Assembly: GCA_947504115.1 (NCBI GenBank)
Contig: CANNGH010000005.1
Location: forward strand, 1 to 64,000
Length of the DNA: 64,000 bases
Reading direction: 5' to 3'
Origin: an uncultured Sedimentitalea sp.
GTDB taxonomy: Bacteria > Pseudomonadota > Alphaproteobacteria > Rhodobacterales > Rhodobacteraceae
The notes beneath the pieces were generated by a model. It was not told the DNA's origin. It saw only the letters and a program-made list of their open reading frames with translations, and did not search any database. How positions within the stretch are numbered: position 1 is the first letter of the stretch; every line of letters begins with the position of its first letter. The position numbers and the translations under genes are program-made. Below, piece after piece: positions 28,788 to 39,110 of this stretch.

Positions 28788-31262
28788 TCAGAAACGCTCC
28801 AACAGGCGTTGCAGGTAATCGCGCTCGGTTTTCGACCTCTCGCCCTCGCCCGAGCGGCGGCGGATCTCGTCCAGCAACTCGCGGGCACGGCGATAGACGT
28901 CTTCGCCCTGCAGCAATCCCTGATCGGTGCCCACCGACCCGCTCTCGCCGGTGTCCCGCCCCAGCGGGTCGCGGCTTTCGGCGCGCCGGTCGCCGGGTTC
29001 GGTTTCGCCCTCGCCGGGCCGGGCCTGCCGATTCTGCGCCAATGCCTCGCCAAGATCGCGCATGCCTTCGCGCAACGCTTCCATCGCTTCGGATTGGCGA
29101 TCGATCGCGCCGGCATAATTGTCGCGGCGCAGCGCCTCCTCGGCCTCGTCCATCGCGCGGCCCGCGCGGTCCAGCGCCTCGCGCGCCGCGTCCCGTTCGG
29201 CGCCGTCCTGTCCGGGCAGGCGGTCCTGCTGGCGGTTCAATTCGTCGCGCAACGCCTGCTGGCGGTCGGCAAGGCTTTGCTCGCCCTGCCCTTGCTGGCC
29301 ATGCTCTTGTCCGGGTCGCCCATCGGGGCCGAACTGATCCTGAAGATCCCGGAACGCCTGATCCGACAGGCCTTGCTGTTCGCGCAAGGTCTCGGCCAAT
29401 CCTTCCATCGCCTGCTGGCCCTCGGATTGGCCGCCCTGCCCTTGGGTGACGCGCATGTTTTCCATCATCTGCTGCAATTCCTGCAACGCCTGCTGCGCCT
29501 CGGCCATGCGGCCCTGTTCCATCAGCTCCTGGATCCGGTCCATCATGCGCTGCAGATCGCTTTCGTCCATCTGGATGGTGCTCTCGGCGCTCTGCTGCTC
29601 GTCGCCCTCCTGCGGCGGCTGCTGGGCCAGTTGGCGCAGATAATCCTGCGTGGCGTCGCGCAATTCCTGCATCAGTTCGGCGATCTCCTGATCCGAGGCG
29701 CCGTCCTTCATCGCCTCGCTCAGCCGTTCCTGTGCGCGGCGCAGCCGTTCCAGCGCGTCGCTCAGATCGCCCTCTTCCAGCAGCACGGCCAGATCCCACA
29801 GCGCCTCGGCGATCTCGTCGCGATGCGCCTCGCTCAGCGCGTGACGGGTGAAGGTTTCCAGCCGCCGCAGGATCACCCGCAGCCGCAGATAGGCGGTTTG
29901 CGATCGGAAGATGTCGTCGGGCCGGTGCGACACCGCGCGCAGGATCTGAGCGACGCGCGGAGCATTCGCGCGCGACCACAGCAGATCGCGGCGCTGTTCG
30001 ATCACCGCCGCCGCCATCGGATCGAAGAACCGCCGCGCCGGCAGCGGCGTGGCATAAGGCGCGGCCGAGGTGACGTGACCGGCGGCATCCGTGGCCGACA
30101 GCGTGATCGTGACCGGCAGGTTGGCCCATGGGTGGCGCGAGAAATCCTCGATCAGGGTTTCGCTGAATTCCGCGCGGTCGCCGGTGATCGGCATCGGCAG
30201 GGGCACGGTGATCGGCTCGCGCGGTTCGGGGTCGGCTTCCAGCCCATAGCGGCGGTCGATGGCGTCCAGATCCAGCGCGATCACCGCTTGCCCGCCGGTC
30301 ACGCCGTAATCGTCGCTGGCCCTGAAGGGCAATGTCATCTCGCCGGTCGCCTCGGCGCTCGCGGGGCCGGTCACGGCGATTTCGGGCGGAGAATCCTCGA
30401 TCACGTCCACCGACCATTTGCGCCCGCCGGGGCCGTCGATGCGCAGTTCGCCGCTTTGCGCGACGGTGAAGTCCTGCTGCGGATCGGCGGCCGACGGGAT
30501 CGCCGCGCCGGCGCCGGTGCGCCCCGACACGGTTTCGGCCAGCGTCAGCGCGCCAACCTCGCCGTAAAAGCGCAGCACGATACGGCTGTTTTCGGGAATG
30601 CGCAGGTCGCGACCGGTCATATCGTTGAGATAAAGCGTCGGTTGTCCGGTATGGCCGGGCGGTTCGATCCAGCCTTCCCAAGTGGGACCGCTGGCCAGAT
30701 CGCCGCCGCCCCCCGGGGCCATTCCGGCCACCGTGCCCACGCGCCAGACCGATCCGAAGAGCAGTGCCACCAACAGCGCCAGCAGCGCGACATAGCGCAG
30801 GGCGTAGGGATCACGCGCCGCCAGCCGCAGATCGGGGCGCGCGGGCCGGGCCGCCGCCGCGCGCTGCGCCATGCGCGCCTGGTGCGCGCGCCACAACGCA
30901 ACCGACTCCGCATCGCCCGCCCCGATCGCCTGTTCATCCAGAACCGCCGCGATGGGACGGCCCGGCAGGGTCTCGTCGAGCCGCACCAGCGCATCCGCAC
31001 GGGTCGGCCACCGGAAGCGCCGTATGCCGACGCCAAAGGTCACGACCAACGCCAATGCGCCCAGAACGGTGCCGCCCCAGACCAGTTCGATGGGCAGATG
31101 ATCCTGCGCGCCCAGCATCAGCGCGGCCAGCGCCGCCATCGTCACCGTCATCAGCGGCCAGAAGGCACGCAGCGCCTGTTCGGCCAGCAATCCCGCACGC
31201 GTCAACGCCAGCGGCAGCGCCAGCTTGCGCAGAACCGGGTGGGAGCGGGTGGGGTCGGCCAT
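28788..31262 (-). CDS. TIGR02302 family membrane protein (DUF4175-like)
   Basis: An 824-residue protein of the TIGR02302 family, found in alphaproteobacteria, function unknown. Three membrane helices are visible at the N terminus: LMTVTMAALAALML, VLGALALVVTFGVG and VALLALLVALLFGSV. A large extracytoplasmic beta-rich region follows (about residues 170-420), then a helical C-terminal half rich in Gln, Glu and Arg with coiled-coil runs (DEQQSAESTIQMDE, EQGRMAEAQQALQEL, RDELNRQQDRLPGQ). Length and the three-part layout fit the family. It is followed by lysA on the same strand upstream and lies convergent to the zinc-ribbon gene. Confidence 0.88.
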   Translation of the reverse strand: MADPTRSHPVLRKLALPLALTRAGLLAEQALRAFWPLMTVTMAALAALMLGAQDHLPIELVWGGTVLGALALVVTFGVGIRRFRWPTRADALVRLDETLPGRPIAAVLDEQAIGAGDAESVALWRAHQARMAQRAAAARPARPDLRLAARDPYALRYVALLALLVALLFGSVWRVGTVAGMAPGGGGDLASGPTWEGWIEPPGHTGQPTLYLNDMTGRDLRIPENSRIVLRFYGEVGALTLAETVSGRTGAGAAIPSAADPQQDFTVAQSGELRIDGPGGRKWSVDVIEDSPPEIAVTGPASAEATGEMTLPFRASDDYGVTGGQAVIALDLDAIDRRYGLEADPEPREPITVPLPMPITGDRAEFSETLIEDFSRHPWANLPVTITLSATDAAGHVTSAAPYATPLPARRFFDPMAAAVIEQRRDLLWSRANAPRVAQILRAVSHRPDDIFRSQTAYLRLRVILRRLETFTRHALSEAHRDEIAEALWDLAVLLEEGDLSDALERLRRAQERLSEAMKDGASDQEIAELMQELRDATQDYLRQLAQQPPQEGDEQQSAESTIQMDESDLQRMMDRIQELMEQGRMAEAQQALQELQQMMENMRVTQGQGGQSEGQQAMEGLAETLREQQGLSDQAFRDLQDQFGPDGRPGQEHGQQGQGEQSLADRQQALRDELNRQQDRLPGQDGAERDAAREALDRAGRAMDEAEEALRRDNYAGAIDRQSEAMEALREGMRDLGEALAQNRQARPGEGETEPGDRRAESRDPLGRDTGESGSVGTDQGLLQGEDVYRRARELLDEIRRRSGEGERSKTERDYLQRLLERF

Positions 31263-31297
31263 CGGGACTCTCCGTCAGGCCGGAACGCGCGATTGCG

Positions 31298-32563
31298 TTA
31301 CAGCCATTCCGGGATGGTATCGCGTTTCATCATTTCGTCAAAGGTCGGGCGTCGGCGGATTACCGCGAATTGATCGCCCTTCACCAGAACCTCGGGGATC
31401 AACGGGCGGGCATTGTATTCGCTGGCCATCACCGCGCCATAGGCCCCGGCGCTGCGGAAGGCGATCAGATCGCCCGCGCGGAGCGGCGGCAGATCGCGCT
31501 GGCGGGCGAACGTGTCGCCGGTCTCGCAAACCGGGCCGACCACGTCATAGGGTTGCTGCGGCGTTCCGGGCGCGGGTTCGACCACAGGCACGATATCGTG
31601 CCAGGCGTCGTACATCGCCGGTCGGATCAGATCGTTCATCGCGCCGTCCACGATAAGGAAATCGCGCCCCTCGCCGGATTTGAGGTAAATCACCTTGCTG
31701 ACCATGATGCCCGCATTGCCGGCGATCAGCCGCCCCGGCTCGATCTGGATTTCGCAGTCCAGGTGCCCCAGCACGCGCTTGACCATCTCGCCGTATTCCA
31801 CCGGCAAAGGCGGCGCGGTGTTGGAGCGTTCATAGGGAATACCCAGCCCGCCCCCCAGATCCAGCCGCCTTATGTCGTGACCCTCGGCGCGCAGGGTCTC
31901 GGTCAGGGCGGCCAGCTTGGTATAGGCCTGCTCGAACGGGTCGAGATCGGTCAGTTGGCTGCCGATATGCATGTCGATGCCAACGACCTCCAATCCCGGC
32001 AGCCGCGCCGCATGGGCGTAGACCGCCGAAGCCCGCGAGATCGGGATGCCGAACTTGTTTTCCGACTTGCCGGTGGAGATCTTGGCGTGGGTCCTGGCAT
32101 CGACATCCGGGTTGACGCGCACGGTGATCGGCGCGATCACGCCCAGTTCCAGCGCGACGGTGTTCAGGGCCTCCATCTCGGGCTCGGATTCGACGTTGAA
32201 CTGGCGGATCCCGCCCGACAGCGCCACGCGCATTTCCTCTTCGGTCTTGCCGACGCCGGAAAACACGATGCGCTCGCCCGGTACACCGGCAGCGCGGGCG
32301 CGCAGGTATTCACCCTGGCTGACGACGTCCATGCCCGCCCCGGCATCGGCCAGCGTTTTCAGGATCGCCAGATTTCCCGCCGCCTTCATGGCATAGCAAA
32401 CAAGATGGTCGGTGCCCTTCAGCGCCTCGTCGAACAGCCGGTAATGGCGCAGTAGCGTGGCGGTGGAGTAGAGATAGAACGGCGTGCCGACACTGGCCGC
32501 GATTTCCGCGACCGGTACATCCTCGGCGTAAAGCGCGCCGTTGCGATAGAGAAAATGATCCAT
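31298..32563 (-). CDS. lysA: diaminopimelate decarboxylase
   Basis: The 421-residue PLP enzyme that makes L-lysine from meso-diaminopimelate. The PLP-binding Lys lies in CYAMKAAGNLAILKTL (near residue 58), followed by the barrel motifs DVVSQGEYLRARAAG, VRVNPDVDARTHAKISTG, GIDMHIGSQL and LGGGLGIPYE. Substrate residues come in EPGRLIAGNAG and GPVCETGDTFA. Length is standard. It is encoded with the DUF2834 and lipoprotein genes on the minus strand, downstream of argH. Confidence 0.97.
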   Translation of the reverse strand: MDHFLYRNGALYAEDVPVAEIAASVGTPFYLYSTATLLRHYRLFDEALKGTDHLVCYAMKAAGNLAILKTLADAGAGMDVVSQGEYLRARAAGVPGERIVFSGVGKTEEEMRVALSGGIRQFNVESEPEMEALNTVALELGVIAPITVRVNPDVDARTHAKISTGKSENKFGIPISRASAVYAHAARLPGLEVVGIDMHIGSQLTDLDPFEQAYTKLAALTETLRAEGHDIRRLDLGGGLGIPYERSNTAPPLPVEYGEMVKRVLGHLDCEIQIEPGRLIAGNAGIMVSKVIYLKSGEGRDFLIVDGAMNDLIRPAMYDAWHDIVPVVEPAPGTPQQPYDVVGPVCETGDTFARQRDLPPLRAGDLIAFRSAGAYGAVMASEYNARPLIPEVLVKGDQFAVIRRRPTFDEMMKRDTIPEWL

Positions 32564-32609
32564 GAACGGGGGTTAGGAGAAACCGCGCGCCGGATCAAAC
32601 GGATTCCGC

Positions 32610-32927
32610 TCAACCGAGGGGGCGCGTACGCAGGAACAGGTAAAGCGGCAGGCCGCAACCGACCCCGATCCCGAAGGTCGCGGGAATGGCGATCAGCGCG
32701 ATCCAGTTCCGCCGCACCGCGATCTCGGCCAGAATCCACACGGTCAACGCGATGGCGGCGATGGTCAGATCCCAGACCAGCCCACTACTCGCAGCGTTGA
32801 CATGCCAAGCGGCAACCAACCCGCCAAGGTCGAACCCGTTTTCGCCGAACCAGCGGACAAACCAGAACATCGGATGCAGCGCACCCCAGACGGCAAGCGC
32901 CAGATAGATCATCCGCAGGACCGACAT
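32610..32927 (-). CDS. DUF2834 domain-containing membrane protein
   Basis: A 105-residue protein with three membrane helices, of the DUF2834 family: MIYLALAVWGALHPMFWFVRWF, then a W-H-V-N-A-A-S region, WDLTIAAIALTVWILAE, and IALIAIPATFGIGVGCGLPLYLFLR. Its function is unknown; family members occur as small integral membrane proteins. The start codon overlaps the stop of the upstream lipoprotein gene by one base (TGATG). lysA follows after 46 bp. Confidence 0.85.
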   Translation of the reverse strand: MSVLRMIYLALAVWGALHPMFWFVRWFGENGFDLGGLVAAWHVNAASSGLVWDLTIAAIALTVWILAEIAVRRNWIALIAIPATFGIGVGCGLPLYLFLRTRPLG

Positions 32928-33106
32928 CAGATCCCCAGATAGAGCGATATCGGCCCCTGATGCAGCCCGACATTGCCGCGCGTATGCACGGACCCGCCGG
33001 ACGAGACGCCGACACCGGCGCTGACCGTCGGCTGCACCGGTTCGCCGTCGACGCCGCAGGCCGCCAGCACCAGCGCGGCGATCAGGAACCCGATCAGTGG
33101 TTTCAT
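32927..33106 (-). CDS. small lipoprotein (59 aa)
   Basis: A 59-residue predicted lipoprotein. It has a positively charged start (MKPLIGFLIAALVLAACGVD) and a lipobox LAAC with the acylated Cys at residue 17. The mature part is only 43 residues and rich in Gly and Val (GVGVSSGGS). It overlaps the DUF2834 gene by one base and lies 55 bp downstream of argH, so it is probably cotranscribed with both. Its function is unknown. Confidence 0.75.
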   Translation of the reverse strand: MKPLIGFLIAALVLAACGVDGEPVQPTVSAGVGVSSGGSVHTRGNVGLHQGPISLYLGI

Positions 33107-33161
33107 CTTGCGTCCTCCCTGCCCCGATCCTAGTGCGAAACGCCGCGCCTGTCAGCGCAGA

Positions 33162-34553
33162 TCAACGCAACCGGTCCTGCCACGCGGCGATTTGCGCGCG
33201 CACCTGTGCGGGCGCCGTGCCGCCATAGGACGTGCGCGAATTGACCGAGTTGTCCACGCCGAGCACGTCGAATACGTCCGCCGTGATCGCATCGTGGACC
33301 GATTGCATGTCGGCAAGCGTCAGATCGGGCAGATCGCAGCCCTTTCGCTCGGCCAATGCCACCAGCGTGCCGGTGACGTGGTGGGCGTCGCGAAAGGGCA
33401 GGTTCAGCACCCGCACCAGCCAGTCGGCCAGATCGGTGGCGGTGGAAAATCCGCTTCCGGCGGCGGCGGCCAGCGACGTGCGGTTGGCACTCATATCGCG
33501 CACCATGCCCTCCATCGCGGCCAGCGCCAGCATCAGCGAATCGGCGGCGTCGAAGACCTGTTCCTTGTCTTCCTGCATGTCCTTGGAATAGGCCAGCGGC
33601 AGCCCCTTCATCACCATCATCAGCGCGGTATTGGCGCCGAAGATCCGCCCCACCTTGGCGCGAATCAACTCGGCGGCGTCTGGGTTCTTTTTTTGCGGCA
33701 TGATGCTGGAGCCGGTCGAGAACCGGTCGGACAGGGTGACGAACCGGAATTGCGCGCTGGACCAGATCACCAGTTCTTCGGCAAAGCGGCTCAGATGCAT
33801 GGCGCAGATGCTGGCCGCGCCCAGGAATTCCAGCGCGAAATCGCGGTCGCTGACCGCATCCAGACTGTTGGCGGCAGGACGATCAAAGCCCAGCGCCGAC
33901 GCGGTCATCTCACGATCGATGGGAAAGGACGTGCCCGCAAGCGCGGCGGCCCCCAACGGGCATTCGTTCATCCGCGCCCGCGCGTCGCGCACCCGGCCCA
34001 GATCGCGGCCGAACATCTCGACATAGGCCATCATGTGATGGCCCCACGTCACCGGCTGCGCGGTTTGCAGATGGGTGAACCCCGGCATCACCCAATCGGC
34101 CCCGGCCTCGGCCTGCCCCAGCAGCGCGCGGATCAAGGCCAGCAGCCCGGTTTCGGCGGCGTCAAGCTGGTCGCGCACCCATAGTTTGAAATCGGTCGCC
34201 ACCTGATCGTTGCGCGACCGCCCCGTGTGCAGACGCCCTGCCGGTTCGCCGATGATCTCCTTCAGCCGCGCCTCGACATTCATGTGGATGTCCTCAAGCG
34301 CGGTCGAGAACCGGAACGTCCCGCTTTCGATTTCCGACAAAACCGTGAGCAGCCCTTCCCTGATCGCTTCGGCATCGCTATCACTGATGACGCCTGTCGC
34401 GGCCAGCATCGCCGCGTGGGCCCTTGAGCCTGCGATGTCCTGTGCCGCCATCCGCTGATCGTATCCGATCGAGGCATTGATCGCCTCCATGATCGCGTCC
34501 GGCCCTGCGGCGAAACGGCCGCCCCACATCTGGTTCGAGGTCTTGTCTGCCAT
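33162..34553 (-). CDS. argH: argininosuccinate lyase
   Basis: The 463-residue fumarase/aspartase-superfamily enzyme that splits argininosuccinate into arginine and fumarate. The family signatures are [58 protein letters not shown] and the catalytic flexible loop [13 protein letters not shown] chose the ATG at 34553; a GTG three codons upstream is possible. It is divergent from the TlpA-like gene, whose start is only 22 bp away. Confidence 0.97.
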   Translation of the reverse strand: MADKTSNQMWGGRFAAGPDAIMEAINASIGYDQRMAAQDIAGSRAHAAMLAATGVISDSDAEAIREGLLTVLSEIESGTFRFSTALEDIHMNVEARLKEIIGEPAGRLHTGRSRNDQVATDFKLWVRDQLDAAETGLLALIRALLGQAEAGADWVMPGFTHLQTAQPVTWGHHMMAYVEMFGRDLGRVRDARARMNECPLGAAALAGTSFPIDREMTASALGFDRPAANSLDAVSDRDFALEFLGAASICAMHLSRFAEELVIWSSAQFRFVTLSDRFSTGSSIMPQKKNPDAAELIRAKVGRIFGANTALMMVMKGLPLAYSKDMQEDKEQVFDAADSLMLALAAMEGMVRDMSANRTSLAAAAGSGFSTATDLADWLVRVLNLPFRDAHHVTGTLVALAERKGCDLPDLTLADMQSVHDAITADVFDVLGVDNSVNSRTSYGGTAPAQVRAQIAAWQDRLR

Positions 34554-34574
34554 GTTCTGCACCCGGAGAATGAT

Positions 34575-35141
34575 ATGCGCCTGTTACGTTCCCTGACCCT
34601 TTATATGGCCCTTGCGGTCGGTGCAAATGCCGCCCTTGCCGATAAAGCCGCGCTTGAGGCGCTGCGCGAGGGCGACATGAAAAAGCTGAACATTCACAGC
34701 GCGCCCCAGCCGGTTTCCGACACGCCTTTTGAGTTGGCCGATGGTGCGGGCACGGCAACGCTGGCGGACTGGCGGGGCAAATGGGTGGTGCTGAACTTCT
34801 GGGCGACATGGTGTGCGCCCTGCCGCAAGGAGATGCCGCATCTTTCGGCGCTGCAGGCCGAATTCGGCGGGAACGAGTTCGAGGTGCTGACGCTGGCCAG
34901 CGGACCGAACTCACCGACCGGTATCAAGAAATTCCTGGATGAGATCGGCGTGGACAACCTGCCCCGGCATCAGGATCCCAGGCAGGCGCTGTCGCGCGAC
35001 ATGGGCGTTCTGGGCCTGCCGATCACGGTCATCCTGAACCCCGAAGGGCAGGAGATCGCCCGGCTGACCGGGGATGCAGACTGGAATTCGAAAAGCGCGC
35101 AGGCCATCATCGCGCACCTGATCGGTGACGGCGTCAAGTGA
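34575..35141 (+). CDS. TlpA-like periplasmic thiol-disulfide oxidoreductase
   Basis: A 188-residue thioredoxin-fold protein with an N-terminal signal sequence ([20 protein letters not shown]). The active site is [13 protein letters not shown], with the CxxC near residue 78, followed by the cis-Pro loop [15 protein letters not shown]. Such exported TlpA/ResA-type proteins reduce disulfides, for example during cytochrome c or copper-site assembly. A c-type dihaem peroxidase gene is convergent just 17 bp downstream, which fits but does not prove such a role. GGAGA precedes the ATG. Confidence 0.9.
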   Translation: MRLLRSLTLYMALAVGANAALADKAALEALREGDMKKLNIHSAPQPVSDTPFELADGAGTATLADWRGKWVVLNFWATWCAPCRKEMPHLSALQAEFGGNEFEVLTLASGPNSPTGIKKFLDEIGVDNLPRHQDPRQALSRDMGVLGLPITVILNPEGQEIARLTGDADWNSKSAQAIIAHLIGDGVK

Positions 35142-35158
35142 CGCCATCACCATGACAT

Positions 35159-36202
35159 TTACTGCATGACCTCACCCGACGGACGCGGTGTCGTGGCGGT
35201 TTCGACCGGCAGGACCGGCAAGATCACCGGAGGAAGCGTGCCGGTGAGGGATTTGAGAAACGCGGTAATCGCCTCGACCTCGTCAACGGCCAATTCCGCA
35301 CCAAGCTGCGAACTGGCCATGATCTCGACGGCGGTATTCAGATCCCACACAACGCCGGAATGGAAGTAAGGCGCGGTCAGTTCGATATTGCGCAGCGGCG
35401 AGGCGCGGAACACGTATTCATCATCCACAGTTTCGGTGACGACAAAGCGACCCTTGTCGCCCTCGGGCAGGATATCGGCACCCGGCTTCTCGATCAGCCC
35501 GAACGGATAATAATCCTGCCCGCCCAGATTGATGCCGGCGTGGCAACTGACACAGCCTGCCTCCATGAACACCTGCAAGCCCCTTTTCTGCTCGTCGCTC
35601 AGCGCGCCATCGTCACCATTCAACCACGCATCGAACGGGGCCGGAGTGATCAGCGTGGCCTCATATGCCTCGATCGCCTTGGCGAAATTATCGAACGTCA
35701 CCGGGTCATCCTCATCCGGAAAGGAGGTTTCGAACCACTCGACATATTGCGGCATCGAATTCAGCGTCGCCACCACATTTTCACCCGTATTCGCCATCTC
35801 GACGCCCGCCTCGATCGGGCCCTTGGCCTGTTCGGCAAGATCGGCGGCGCGTCCGTCCCAGAATTGCGCCTTGTTGAAAACCGAGTTCAGCACGGTGGGC
35901 GAGTTGCGCGGCCCCTTTTGCCACCCATGTCCGATCGACGTGGGCATGTTATCGTCTCCGCCCATGGCCAGATTATGGCACGAATGGCACGAGAAAACGC
36001 CCGAAGCGGACATGCGCGGATCAAAGAACAGCGCCTTTCCCAGTTCGATCTTTTCCGGTGTGATGACATTGTCGCTGACCGACGGCACCGTCGACGGCAG
36101 CGCCTGAAACATGTCCAGCGCGTCTTCGCGCAGTTCGTCGGCCTGCGCTGCGCCGGTCAGGCAAAGCGCGGCGGTCGTCAAAAGCAATCGTTTTCCTGTC
36201 AC
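35159..36202 (-). CDS. dihaem cytochrome c peroxidase family protein
   Basis: A periplasmic protein of about 347 residues with two haem c sites, SCHSCH (near residue 73) and CVSCHAG (near residue 219), and a CCP/MauG-type sequence throughout (KALFFDPRMSASGVFSCHSC, NSPTVLNSVFNKAQFWDGRA, RNIELTAPYFHSG). Such proteins reduce peroxide with electrons from small donors, or modify proteins in the MauG case. I choose the GTG at 36202 because it places a signal sequence (KRLLLTTAALCLTGAAQA) at the N terminus. The longer reading frame to 36370 adds 56 unrelated residues. Confidence 0.9.
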   Translation of the reverse strand: MTGKRLLLTTAALCLTGAAQADELREDALDMFQALPSTVPSVSDNVITPEKIELGKALFFDPRMSASGVFSCHSCHNLAMGGDDNMPTSIGHGWQKGPRNSPTVLNSVFNKAQFWDGRAADLAEQAKGPIEAGVEMANTGENVVATLNSMPQYVEWFETSFPDEDDPVTFDNFAKAIEAYEATLITPAPFDAWLNGDDGALSDEQKRGLQVFMEAGCVSCHAGINLGGQDYYPFGLIEKPGADILPEGDKGRFVVTETVDDEYVFRASPLRNIELTAPYFHSGVVWDLNTAVEIMASSQLGAELAVDEVEAITAFLKSLTGTLPPVILPVLPVETATTPRPSGEVMQ

Positions 36203-36576
36203 ATCCAACTCACTTTTTATCCTCGGGGTCTCTGACCCACATTTAGCGCGCTTCCGGATCAAGCTTATACCGAAACCCGCAGATGAGCCATGCGCAAGGC
36301 AAAGCGGCGCTCCAATAGAGGTCAGTGCTGCCTCCTGTGGACCAAGGTGATTCTGCCGTTCTGTGCCCATGACGGCGAATCGTCATCCGTGAACGATCGG
36401 CGACGCGGAACCAGGAAAGGCCGGTCGGCGTTGTGCCAAAAGCCAGCTTTCGTTCGGCAGTTTTTTGCCGGTCGGGCAGTCCGTTTCGAATTTGATTGAT
36501 CGAGCGGCGGCAAACGCAGATATCCCTTGGAAATAATGGCAGGAACAATACTCCGCAACGTCGGAATGAGGGCATC
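36203..36576. other. spacer upstream of peroxidase gene, no gene recognised
   Basis: 374 bp between the peroxidase start and the DUF3955-like gene. A half site TTGATCCGG appears near 36257 on the minus strand, but no full Fnr box. No tRNA or coding frame with a ribosome site was found. Confidence 0.4.
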
Positions 36577-36804
36577 ATGTATCTGAAACTGTTCACCTTT
36601 GTCGTCGTCACGATGATGGGTATGGGCTGTGCGTCCGCCTATGCGTCGATCAGCACGACAGTCGATGCGCAAGGCTATCTGCGCGATCCGTTCTATCTGA
36701 TCCCGCTGGGTTACCTGTTTCTGTGTGCCGGCCTCGGTGGCATCGTCATCACGCTGCTGCGCGGCGCGGTGTCGCGGCTGGTTCAGCCCCACCACCCCTC
36801 CTGA
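36577..36804 (+). CDS. DUF3955-like small membrane protein
   Basis: A 75-residue protein with two membrane helices (LFTFVVVTMMGMGCASAYAS and GYLFLCAGLGGIVITLL). The connecting motif VDAQGYLRDPFYLIPLGYLF matches the DUF3955 pattern as I recall it (V-D-x-x-G-x-L-x-x-P-F-x-L-I-P-x-G-Y). GAGGG precedes the ATG at 36577. It stands alone between the peroxidase and phaA genes. Function unknown. Confidence 0.65.
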   Translation: MYLKLFTFVVVTMMGMGCASAYASISTTVDAQGYLRDPFYLIPLGYLFLCAGLGGIVITLLRGAVSRLVQPHHPS

Positions 36805-37013
36805 TCCCACCTCTTTGGACGCTGACACGATCACGGGCGGTCGCAATCCTGGCCCGCCCGCGACCCGTCGTGGCCCTTGCGACCTCTAAGCGCAGATCAA
36901 GCAGTCGCTGTTGCTGACCTTGCGGCAATCCAGTATGTCGGGACGACAAGATTCGGAAAGTCCGGAAAGTAGAACACGCAACTTTCCTATCCAAGCCGGC
37001 AAAGGAACCATTC

Positions 37014-38189
37014 ATGACGAACGTAGTTATCGCATCCGCGGCCCGCACCGGGGTCGGCAGTTTTACCGGCAGTTTCGCCAACACGCCCGCGCATGATCTG
37101 GGCGCCGCTGTGCTGGAAGCCGTTGTGGCGCGCGCCGGCATCGACAAATCCGAAGTCAGCGAAACCATCCTCGGCCAGGTTCTGACCGCCGCACAGGGGC
37201 AGAACCCGGCGCGCCAGGCCCATATAAACGCCGGTCTGCCGCAGGAAAGCGCCGCCTGGATCGTCAACCAGGTCTGCGGTTCGGGCCTGCGCTCGGTCGC
37301 GCTGGGGGCGCAGCACATTCAGTTGGGCGATGCCGAAATCGTCGCCGCAGGCGGGCAGGAAAACATGTCGATGTCGCCCCATGCCGCAAATCTGCGCCAG
37401 GGCCACAAGATGGGCGACATGAAATATATCGACACCATGATCCGCGACGGGCTGTGGGATGCCTTCAACGGCTATCACATGGGCAACACCGCCGAGAACG
37501 TGGCCGAAAAATGGCAGATCAGCCGCGACCAGCAGGACGAATTCGCCGTCGCCAGCCAGAACAAGGCCGAAGCCGCGCAGAAAGACGGCAAGTTCCAGGA
37601 CGAGATCATCCCCTTCACCATCAAGACCCGCAAGGGCGAGACCGTGATGGATTCGGACGAATACATCCGCCACGGCGCCACCATCGAGGCGATGCAGAAA
37701 CTGCGCCCCGCCTTCACCAAGGACGGCTCGGTGACCGCGGCCAATGCCTCCGGGCTGAACGACGGCGCCGCCGGTGTCCTTTTGATGAGCGCGGACAATG
37801 CCGAAAAGCGCGGCATCGAACCGCTGGCGCGCATCGTGTCCTATGCCACCGTCGGGCTTGACCCCGCGATCATGGGCGTCGGCCCCATCGGCGCCAGCCG
37901 CAAGGCGCTGGAAAAGGCCGGCTGGAAACCCGAGGATCTGGACCTTGTCGAGGCGAACGAGGCCTTCGCCGCGCAGGCCTGTGCCGTCAACAAGGACATG
38001 GGCTGGGATCCGTCGATCGTGAACGTGAACGGCGGCGCCATCGCCATCGGCCATCCGATCGGCGCGTCGGGCGCGCGCATCCTGAACACGCTGGTGTTCG
38101 AGATGAAGCGCCGCAACGCCAAGCGCGGCCTGGCGACATTGTGCATCGGCGGCGGCATGGGCGTCGCCCTGTGCGTCGAGCGCCCCTGA
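37014..38189 (+). CDS. phaA: acetyl-CoA C-acetyltransferase (beta-ketothiolase)
   Basis: The 391-residue thiolase that condenses two acetyl-CoA to acetoacetyl-CoA, the first step of both polyhydroxybutyrate synthesis and the ethylmalonyl-CoA pathway. The nucleophile Cys is in [14 protein letters not shown] (near residue 88). The catalytic His is in [16 protein letters not shown], and the second Cys is in [24 protein letters not shown] precedes the ATG. It is followed by a terminator and then phaB. Confidence 0.96.
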   Translation: MTNVVIASAARTGVGSFTGSFANTPAHDLGAAVLEAVVARAGIDKSEVSETILGQVLTAAQGQNPARQAHINAGLPQESAAWIVNQVCGSGLRSVALGAQHIQLGDAEIVAAGGQENMSMSPHAANLRQGHKMGDMKYIDTMIRDGLWDAFNGYHMGNTAENVAEKWQISRDQQDEFAVASQNKAEAAQKDGKFQDEIIPFTIKTRKGETVMDSDEYIRHGATIEAMQKLRPAFTKDGSVTAANASGLNDGAAGVLLMSADNAEKRGIEPLARIVSYATVGLDPAIMGVGPIGASRKALEKAGWKPEDLDLVEANEAFAAQACAVNKDMGWDPSIVNVNGGAIAIGHPIGASGARILNTLVFEMKRRNAKRGLATLCIGGGMGVALCVERP

Positions 38190-38207
38190 CCCGCTGACAA
38201 CAAAGGA

Positions 38208-38234
38208 AAAAGGCGCCATCGAGCGCCTTTTTTC
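38208..38234 (+). terminator. Rho-independent terminator after phaA
   Basis: AGGCGC-CATCGA-GCGCCT is followed by TTTTTT, a short stem-loop with a strong T tract about 20 bp after the phaA stop. Read-through into phaB would have to be partial. Confidence 0.85.
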
Positions 38235-38348
38235 TTGTCCATCGAGAGGCCGTGTTTATCGGCATGATTTCGCCGCGCAACAATGTTGCGCATGCCGAAA
38301 AGCCTCGATAACATCATTTCCAACGCTCACATCACACTGGAGAAAAAA

Positions 38349-39071
38349 ATGGCAAGAATTGCACTCGTCACCGGCGGCACCCGCGGCATCGGTGCCGCGA
38401 TTTCCAAGGCGCTGAAGGAGGAGGGCTATACCGTCGCCGCCACCTATGCCGGCAACGATGAGGCCGCCAGCAAGTTCACCGAAGAAACCGGCATCAAGAC
38501 CTACAAGTGGAACGCCGCCAGCTATGATGAAAGCAAGGCGGGCATCGAAAAGGTCGAATCCGAGCTCGGCCCGATCGAAGTGGTGGTGGCGAATGCCGGC
38601 ATCACCCGTGACGCGCCATTCCACAAGATGACCCCCGAGCAGTGGAACGAGGTGATCGACACCAACCTGACCGGCGTTTTCAACACCGTTCATCCGATCT
38701 GGCCCGGCATGCGCGAGCGCAAGTTCGGCCGCGTCATCGTGATCAGTTCGATCAACGGTCAAAAGGGCCAGTTCGCGCAGGTGAACTATGCCGCGACCAA
38801 GGCGGGCGATCTGGGGATCGTGAAATCGCTTGCGCAAGAGGGTGCGCGCGCCGGCATCACCGCCAACGCGATCTGTCCGGGCTATATCGCCACCGAGATG
38901 GTCATGGCGGTGCCGGAAAAGGTCCGCGAAAGCATCATCGGGCAGATCCCCGCAGGCCGCCTGGGCGAGCCCGAGGAAATCGCGCGCTGCGTTGTGTTCC
39001 TGGCATCGGACGATGCCGGCTTCATCAACGGCTCGACGATTTCGGCAAATGGTGCGCAGTTCTTCGTCTGA
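38349..39071 (+). CDS. phaB: acetoacetyl-CoA reductase
   Basis: A 240-residue short-chain dehydrogenase that reduces acetoacetyl-CoA to (R)-3-hydroxybutyryl-CoA with NADPH. The cofactor loop is TGGTRGIGAAISKAL (residues 9-23), and NAGITRD marks the core. The catalytic Ser-Tyr-Lys set is in ISSINGQKGQFAQVNYAATKAG, and the C terminus has the NGSTISANGAQFFV closure. A terminator-separated phaA lies just upstream. Another hairpin terminator follows at 39111. Confidence 0.96.
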   Translation: MARIALVTGGTRGIGAAISKALKEEGYTVAATYAGNDEAASKFTEETGIKTYKWNAASYDESKAGIEKVESELGPIEVVVANAGITRDAPFHKMTPEQWNEVIDTNLTGVFNTVHPIWPGMRERKFGRVIVISSINGQKGQFAQVNYAATKAGDLGIVKSLAQEGARAGITANAICPGYIATEMVMAVPEKVRESIIGQIPAGRLGEPEEIARCVVFLASDDAGFINGSTISANGAQFFV

Positions 39072-39110
39072 CCGTCATAGGACGATCTTCATGAACGACT
39101 GATACCGCTG

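Noticed and set aside
28644-31373. 909-codon open frame opposite the TIGR02302 gene
   Set aside because: Antisense shadow of a clear family member; the composition is His/Gln/Arg rich as expected of a shadow.
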